Origin: Willaertia magna
Lineage: Eukaryota; Heterolobosea; Eutetramitea; Acrasida; Naegleriidae
Direction: 5' to 3'
Assembly (NCBI GenBank): GCA_902984215.1
Contig: CADWAF010000412.1
Location: 1-23,175, forward strand
Length of the DNA: 23,175 bases
Shown: positions 19,094-23,175 of the stretch, piece after piece
Position numbering within the stretch: position 1 is the first letter of the stretch
Layout: each line of letters starts with the position of its first letter
Program-made: the position numbers and the translations under genes
Notes under the pieces: generated by a model
What the model was told of the DNA's origin: nothing
The model's input: the letters and a program-made list of their open reading frames with translations, nothing else
The model's database searches: none

Positions 19094-19212
19094 TTTTTAT
19101 AAAGTCGGTAAGTAAATATCTTGTAATCTAACATGTCTATTTTCTAAAGTAGTTAGTTTAAACCAAACACAAGGCTGCCTTTAAATTTTGTTGAAGTAAG
19201 GCGTGGATTTGA

Positions 19213-19229
19213 ATGAATGAATCATTCAT
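19213..19229. promoter_or_regulatory. 17-bp palindrome in divergent promoter
   Basis: ATGAATGA at 19213-19220 and TCATTCAT at 19222-19229 are perfect inverted repeats around one central base. The site lies midway between the divergent starts of APRT and the HIT gene, a natural place for a shared dimeric factor site. No known factor is assigned. Confidence 0.35.
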
Positions 19230-19326
19230 GTACTGAATGCTCTTATGATAGAATAACAAAAATTAACTATCTGGTTGGCTTGTGAAATTCTAAAATGTGC
19301 CTTTTTATTTCGCTAAAGACGAAAAA

Positions 19327-20012
19327 ATGCCAAAAATTCACACTTTAATTGAAGAGTTTTTAGTTGCTTTGAAACATAATGCAAAGATGGAACCATCTTT
19401 TAAAGGTGATGCAAATATTATTCAAATCATGTTAAGAGAACCTAAATATTATAATCAATTAATTAAAATGAATCAAATAGATAAATATTGTGTTTTTTGT
19501 AATCAAACAACTATTAATGAAGGATTGGTAGATGAATCTCAACATTTTCGTTGTTTATATAATATTAGACCAGTATTTCCAGGTCATACTTTAATAATTC
19601 CAAAAACACATTATTCCAGATTTAGCTTAATGCCAAGTGAACACGCTACTGATTTTGTGAATTTCACACAACTTGTCACAAAAGCTTTGAGATCTATTTA
19701 CTCAACTGATTCAATTGAATATTTAATTCAAGAAGGTGAACATTCTGGACAATCTATTAGTCATTTACATTTACATCTTATGCCAAGACAATTGAATGAT
19801 TTACCAAGTGATATAGACTGGATGGATTATTTTGCAAACATGGAGCATAAAGCCAAGTAAGTAATCATTATAATATTGTTGTTATTTGTTAAACCAAATC
19901 TTTTGACTCCTTTTCTTACTTTAGACTATTGACCGTGGAGGAAAGACAACAATGTGCAAAGAAAATTAAACAAGAGATGATTCGCATTAGATCTGATAAT
20001 CGAAAACCATAA
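19327..20012 (+). CDS. FHIT-like HIT-family nucleotide hydrolase
   Basis: Spliced gene: exons 19327-19856 and 19925-20012, intron 19857-19924 (68 bp, GTAAGT...TTAG, phase 2), giving 205 residues. The HIT motif H146-L-H148-L-H150-L-M is present, preceded by EGEHSGQSIS, the arrangement typical of the Fhit/Hnt2 branch that hydrolyses diadenosine tri- or tetraphosphate. GHTLIIPKTH lies at 86-95. A CVFC pair (55-58) recalls the zinc site of other HIT proteins. Exon 2 encodes a charged helix (VEERQQCAKKIKQEM) like the C-terminus of Fhit. The frame upstream of M1 is open to 19297 but has no ATG; an ATG at 19295 is in another frame and soon stops, so 19327 (AAAAAATG context) is chosen. The substrate is inferred from the family. 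Confidence 0.87.
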
Positions 20013-20062
20013 GCAACCATTAATCACGTTTCAATAATTACTAAGGAAAATTAGAAAAAAAA

Positions 20063-20653
20063 ATGTACTCTGAATTTTCTATTGTCTCACTAAATGAACT
20101 TCCAGAAGACATTCTATTCCTAATCACAAGTTATTTAATTCCAACACCTCCAATGTTAGCCGATAGTAATGTTATTCTTTATATTAGAGAAATGATAAAA
20201 ATTAGTAGTATTTCTAAACGGTGGTATGATTGGTCAGTCGGTGTGGATTGTCAAAGTTACTTCTGGAAAGATTTGTTATTTCAATACATGAGAAAACAGA
20301 ATATCCGATTAAATTTTGATTTTAGTTTAGATGAAGAGGATGATGAATATTTTAGTGATGACAGAGGAGACGCTTTGAGAAAGGGTAAGTAATACTTGTT
20401 TTTTGACGTCACCCATTTTAACTTGCGAGTTCTTTTAGGTGATCACATTGGTTTCACTTTTGGAGGGCCAGCAACTAGTAGAAGAATACTCTTGGCTATC
20501 ACTATGAATCCTGATAAAATTAAACACATGCTATTCCACTTGGATACATATTTCTTCCATGATATTCAGAAAATTCAAAAACATCACAACTCTAAACTCT
20601 CTTCTAATACCTCCATTAGTAGAAGTAGAGAGTCTTTCTCAGTTCTTTTGTAA
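20063..20653 (+). CDS. F-box-like protein
   Basis: Spliced gene: exons 20063-20384 and 20439-20653, intron 20385-20438 (54 bp, GTAAGT...TTAG, phase 1), giving 178 residues. The N-terminus has an F-box pattern: LNELPEDILFLITSYL, then a helix with SSISKRWYDW and FWKDLLFQYM (about 9-75). F-box proteins link Skp1 and cullin to substrates for ubiquitination. An acidic stretch (DEEDDEYFSDD) follows, and the rest has no repeat or domain I recognise, ending in a Ser/Arg-rich tail. It starts 50 bases after the HIT gene on the same strand and converges on the coiled-coil gene with a 50-base gap. Substrate unknown. Confidence 0.75.
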
Positions 20654-20703
20654 ATAATTATTATATGACAACACTGATAATAACATATTTTTGTAAATAA
20701 AAA

Positions 20704-21636
20704 CTAATTGATATTCAATAGCTTCATTTTCTTTTCAAATATTTCAATTTCACGTTTTGATTCCACAATCTCTTTATCCTCTGCTACAATACCCTTATCT
20801 TTTATGTATTTGATAAGCTTTTGATTGTTTTCCTTTTCTTCATTCAGTTTCTTATTGATGACGAAGGGATGACCCAAATAATCCTCAATAATTTCCCGCT
20901 GTTGTTTCTTTGAATGTAGCTTTTGCAATTCCCTTTCTCTATGAAGCCTTTTGGCAATAAGATCGTTTGCATGGGAGAGTTGATAAGTTAGAAAGGCTTC
21001 ATCATATTCAGGATGATGGGTATTTCGTTTTGTCATGAATAAAGGCTGCTCACTAGTGATTGTTGAGGCAAGTAATTCTCTTTCTTTAAGGTCAACGTAT
21101 TTCTTTCGTTCTTTTAAATCCAGAGAATTTATTCCTATCTTTCTTTCTAGATTAATTCGTTGTTCTTTTCTTTCTAAAAACTTTTGTCTAATTTCTTCCC
21201 TTCTCAATTTTGTTGTTTCAATATCTAATCCATTAGTATACATTTGAAAAATAATGTCATGATGTAGTTTTTCAGCTTCAGGCGAATTGCTTCTTAATAT
21301 CCTAAATCGCTTAATAAATGATAAGTTTTCTTCTTCGTTAATACTTGAATTTTCATTGCTCTCAATTGAGGTATCTAAAATATTTTCTTCCTCAATGTTG
21401 CTTTCAGGATATTTATTATCATAAAAAGATCCTGCTAAAGGAATTTCGTCTTCTTCAAAATGCTCGAATGAATTCTTTTCAGATCCATCTGTTATACCAG
21501 TATTTCTACCATCTGTAATTTGGGGGATAGTATTTCTTCCTTCCCTAAATTCATCTTTTTTCTTAGTGTTATTAATACTTGTTTGATTTTTCACTTTCCT
21601 TTCAATTAAACGACCGGAAATAATGAAAATGGTCAA
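20704..21636 (-). CDS. Coiled-coil protein, function unknown
   Basis: 310 residues without introns. Residues about 10-120 are polar and probably disordered, with NTTKK- and acid-rich stretches; 125-310 are dominated by K, E, R and L in heptad-like order (EEIRQKFLERKEQ, KKQQREIIEDYL), a long coiled coil. No enzyme motif, signal peptide or membrane segment is seen. The first nine residues (MTIFIISGR) are encoded antisense to the first RCC1-like repeat of the fragment at 21610-22230, so the true N-terminus may have been lost or changed. It may be a splicing, cytoskeletal or coiled-coil scaffold protein, but this is not supported by a specific motif. Confidence 0.65.
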   Translation of the reverse strand: MTIFIISGRLIERKVKNQTSINNTKKKDEFREGRNTIPQITDGRNTGITDGSEKNSFEHFEEDEIPLAGSFYDNKYPESNIEEENILDTSIESNENSSINEEENLSFIKRFRILRSNSPEAEKLHHDIIFQMYTNGLDIETTKLRREEIRQKFLERKEQRINLERKIGINSLDLKERKKYVDLKERELLASTITSEQPLFMTKRNTHHPEYDEAFLTYQLSHANDLIAKRLHRERELQKLHSKKQQREIIEDYLGHPFVINKKLNEEKENNQKLIKYIKDKGIVAEDKEIVESKREIEIFEKKMKLLNIN

Positions 21637-22230
21637 CTAGGATTTGGTTCTATAAAAAAAATAAAAAAATTTACAAAAATAAATTTTACACAAACCGTAA
21701 AACAAATTACAACATTTCCATACGGAACGCTTTTATTAACTGAAAATAATGAAATTTACGGGACCGGTAGAAACATGTTTGGTGAACTTGGTATTGGTAA
21801 TCTTTACAACAGACATAACTTTACAAAAATTGTAATTTCAGAAAATAATTTTATTTTCAATAATTTATTTCAATCTTTCGGTTATTACAATGTAATTTGT
21901 GGTTTTGATAAAAATCAATTGGTTGATAAAATTAAAAAATTTACAATTTTTGTAACTGGAGATAATTTTAACGGTCTTTTTGGAATAACTGAAAATAACG
22001 AAATGTTAAGTTACGGATATTTTGGATTTAAAACATTTAAAAAGTTAAATTTTTTTAAAAAATATTGTAAATATATTTATTTAATATTGTTGGAAAATGA
22101 TATCTTTATTGTAACGAGTAATTATAAAATTAATAGTAATAATGGAGATGAAGAAAAATTTTTAGGTTTTAGGTGTTATGAAAAGTTAATTGGAAAACAA
22201 TTAGTTGATGTTACAATAAAAATTATGTGA
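21610..22230 (+). pseudogene. 5'-truncated RCC1-repeat protein fragment
   Basis: The frame is open from 21610 to the TGA at 22228-22230, about 206 codons, preceded by TAA at 21607-21609. RCC1 beta-propeller signatures appear twice at the start: TGNNENGQLGFGS (about 21613-21651) and YGTGRNMFGELGIGN (about 21757-21801). Weaker repeats follow (TGDNFNGLFGI, about 21956-21988). No ATG precedes the first repeat; the first is at 21775, inside the second repeat. A full propeller needs about seven repeats, so most of the protein is missing. The break at about 21610 coincides with the start region of the coiled-coil gene on the other strand. It may be a fragment left by rearrangement, or a 3' exon of a gene not seen here. 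Confidence 0.6.
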
Positions 22231-22655
22231 GAAATATTTTTTAATAATGTGCTAACAATATTTATGCTGATCCAACACAATTACAAAATATTTGTTCTAA
22301 TACAAAAGTTTCTAGAATTTTCCTGGATGATATCTCTTCAGTTGCTTTGGCATCGTTTAAGTTATCAATCACAATTCTGCATATCCAGATGTGCTTTTCC
22401 ACCATATTGATTGTAAAGAGCTCAGGCAACGATTTTCCAGTAATTGTCATCAAAGGTTTGTTTACTTTCAAAAGTGGAATTGTTAAACAAGTGTTAAAGG
22501 AGGTAGAAAATATTTCAAACACTTGAATTAAAACAATGTAGCATTAGGGCTAATTTAAAGGCTTTGTAAGAATAAAGTATTTTAAGAATGGAATTAATTA
22601 ACAACTTAAAAATACAATTCATTAAAAAATATTTACACCAAATTTTTATAAATTT
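22231..22655. other. Unassigned segment, open on both strands in its middle
   Basis: Between 22262 and 22522 both strands have an open frame. On minus, 86 codons begin MFEIFSTSF and end CVGSA. On plus, a frame runs from about 22263 to a TGA near 22522. The plus frame could join the RCC1 fragment by removing 22227-22315 (89 bp, GTGAGA...CTAG), which restores a continuous frame. Neither translation resembles a family I know. Base composition is richer than ordinary spacer, so one strand is probably coding or formerly coding. From 22523 to 22655 is plain AT-rich spacer. Confidence 0.35.
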
Positions 22656-23175
22656 TTACAAATTATTGTAATAATAATAAATTCCGTAACTAATTAATCC
22701 ACCAATAATTACCATTACTTTTTTTAACCACTTCTTTTTATTTTTTCTTTTAATTTTTAAAAATTCATTTCCCATTTGAAATTCCAATTTACGTTTAAAA
22801 AGTAAATGAAAATTTCCTTCCCGCCAATTTAACAAGAAATTTACTTTAAAATTTTTAACATACTTGAAAAAAACAACACAAACAATTAAATTATTAGCTA
22901 ATTCTAAAATTGGTAAACAAAAAATAGTTTTAAATCCAAATAAAAATAAACCAAAAAATAATTTTACAATAAAAGAAATTAATATAAAAGAAAATGAAAT
23001 TTTAAAATGAAATAAACGATATAAAATAAATATAGAAAACAAACTATCCAAAATAAAAAAGAATCTTACTTTAAATATTGTAAATTCAATTTCATTCATT
23101 AAATCTTTAGTTAATTTAAATGTAAATAAATATCCAAAATAATAAATTATAAATTCAAATAAAATAAATAAAATA
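22656..23175 (-). CDS. Membrane protein, 5' end beyond the window, function unknown
   Basis: The minus-strand frame is open from the right edge to the TAA at 22656, at least 172 codons. An internal ATG at 23097-23099 would give 147 residues, but the frame continues upstream with a further hydrophobic stretch (FILFEFIIYYFGYLF), so the start probably lies outside. Three or four hydrophobic segments occur: upstream of the internal ATG, about residues 10-30 and 32-58 after it, and 65-80. A charged region (FKRKLEF, KIKRKNKKKW) and a C-terminal anchor (VMVIIGGLISYGIYYYY) follow. I do not recognise the family. Codons are extremely AT-rich, which inflates Phe, Ile and Lys and makes the membrane calls less sharp. 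Confidence 0.6.
   Translation of the reverse strand, partial: ILFILFEFIIYYFGYLFTFKLTKDLMNEIEFTIFKVRFFFILDSLFSIFILYRLFHFKISFSFILISFIVKLFFGLFLFGFKTIFCLPILELANNLIVCVVFFKYVKNFKVNFLLNWREGNFHLLFKRKLEFQMGNEFLKIKRKNKKKWLKKVMVIIGGLISYGIYYYYNNL

Noticed and set aside
19295..19326. ATG at 19295 and GTG at 19297 as starts for the HIT gene
   Set aside because: The ATG is in another frame and soon stops; GTG is not a usual eukaryotic start. ATG at 19327 is in frame with an A-rich context.
21035..21247. Plus-strand open frame within the coiled-coil gene
   Set aside because: Its Ser/Leu/Phe-rich sequence mirrors Lys/Glu codons of the opposite strand; shadow frame.
1..23175. tRNA, rRNA or CRISPR arrays
   Set aside because: No tRNA B-box (GGTTCGANTCC), no rRNA-like GC-rich block and no regularly spaced repeats were seen on either strand.

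Overview
The window is nuclear DNA of an AT-rich, intron-containing single-celled eukaryote. It holds a retromer subunit, a GINS subunit, a GPI-anchor enzyme, a mitochondrial ribosomal protein with a transit peptide, and five GT-AG introns of 48-117 bp with donors of the form GTNRGT. TAA and TGA both act as stops, so the code looks standard. An RCC1-repeat fragment, a B-box/filamin/SPRY family, Asn runs and a SAM plus P-loop NTPase relic suggest an amoeboid protist (heterolobosean or amoebozoan type). That placement is an impression from gene style, not a proven identity.

Layout. Positions 1-1783 are AT-rich non-coding DNA with short repeats. Positions 1784-8248 form a large interrupted inverted duplication. 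Two B-box/coiled-coil/filamin/SPRY genes face each other as outer arms (1784-3529 on +, 6509-8248 on -). The inner arms are a complete orphan gene (5343-6197) and an inverted 3' fragment of it (3685-3840). The fragment is fused at 3840/3841 to a 5'-truncated GINS subunit PSF1 gene. Between the arms sits a probably well-expressed small protein made of two beta-rich repeats (4689-5231). Positions 8249-12029 are an AT desert whose core is almost pure A/T over more than 2 kb.

Positions 12030-14139 are a decayed gene with tandem SAM-like domains and a P-loop NTPase resembling the Crinkler/RHS class, broken by a stop and several frame changes. From 14207 to 20653 there is a compact run of housekeeping genes: PIG-Q (GPI anchor step 1), mitochondrial L7/L12, VPS29 (retromer), endosulfine (PP2A-B55 inhibitor), APRT (purine salvage), a FHIT-like HIT hydrolase and an F-box protein. 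From 20704 to the end are a coiled-coil protein whose start overlaps, antisense, a truncated RCC1-repeat fragment, then an unclear segment, and a membrane protein running off the right edge.

The housekeeping genes belong to unrelated pathways and show no operon logic. The left third and the far right look rearranged, with two gene-fragment junctions, an inverted duplication, a pseudogene and two AT-rich blocks. The most interesting signals are the inverted duplication with its PSF1 chimera, divergence between the B-box paralogues concentrated in the SPRY domain, and the centromere-like AT desert. All identities and percentages are judged by eye; no search or alignment was run.
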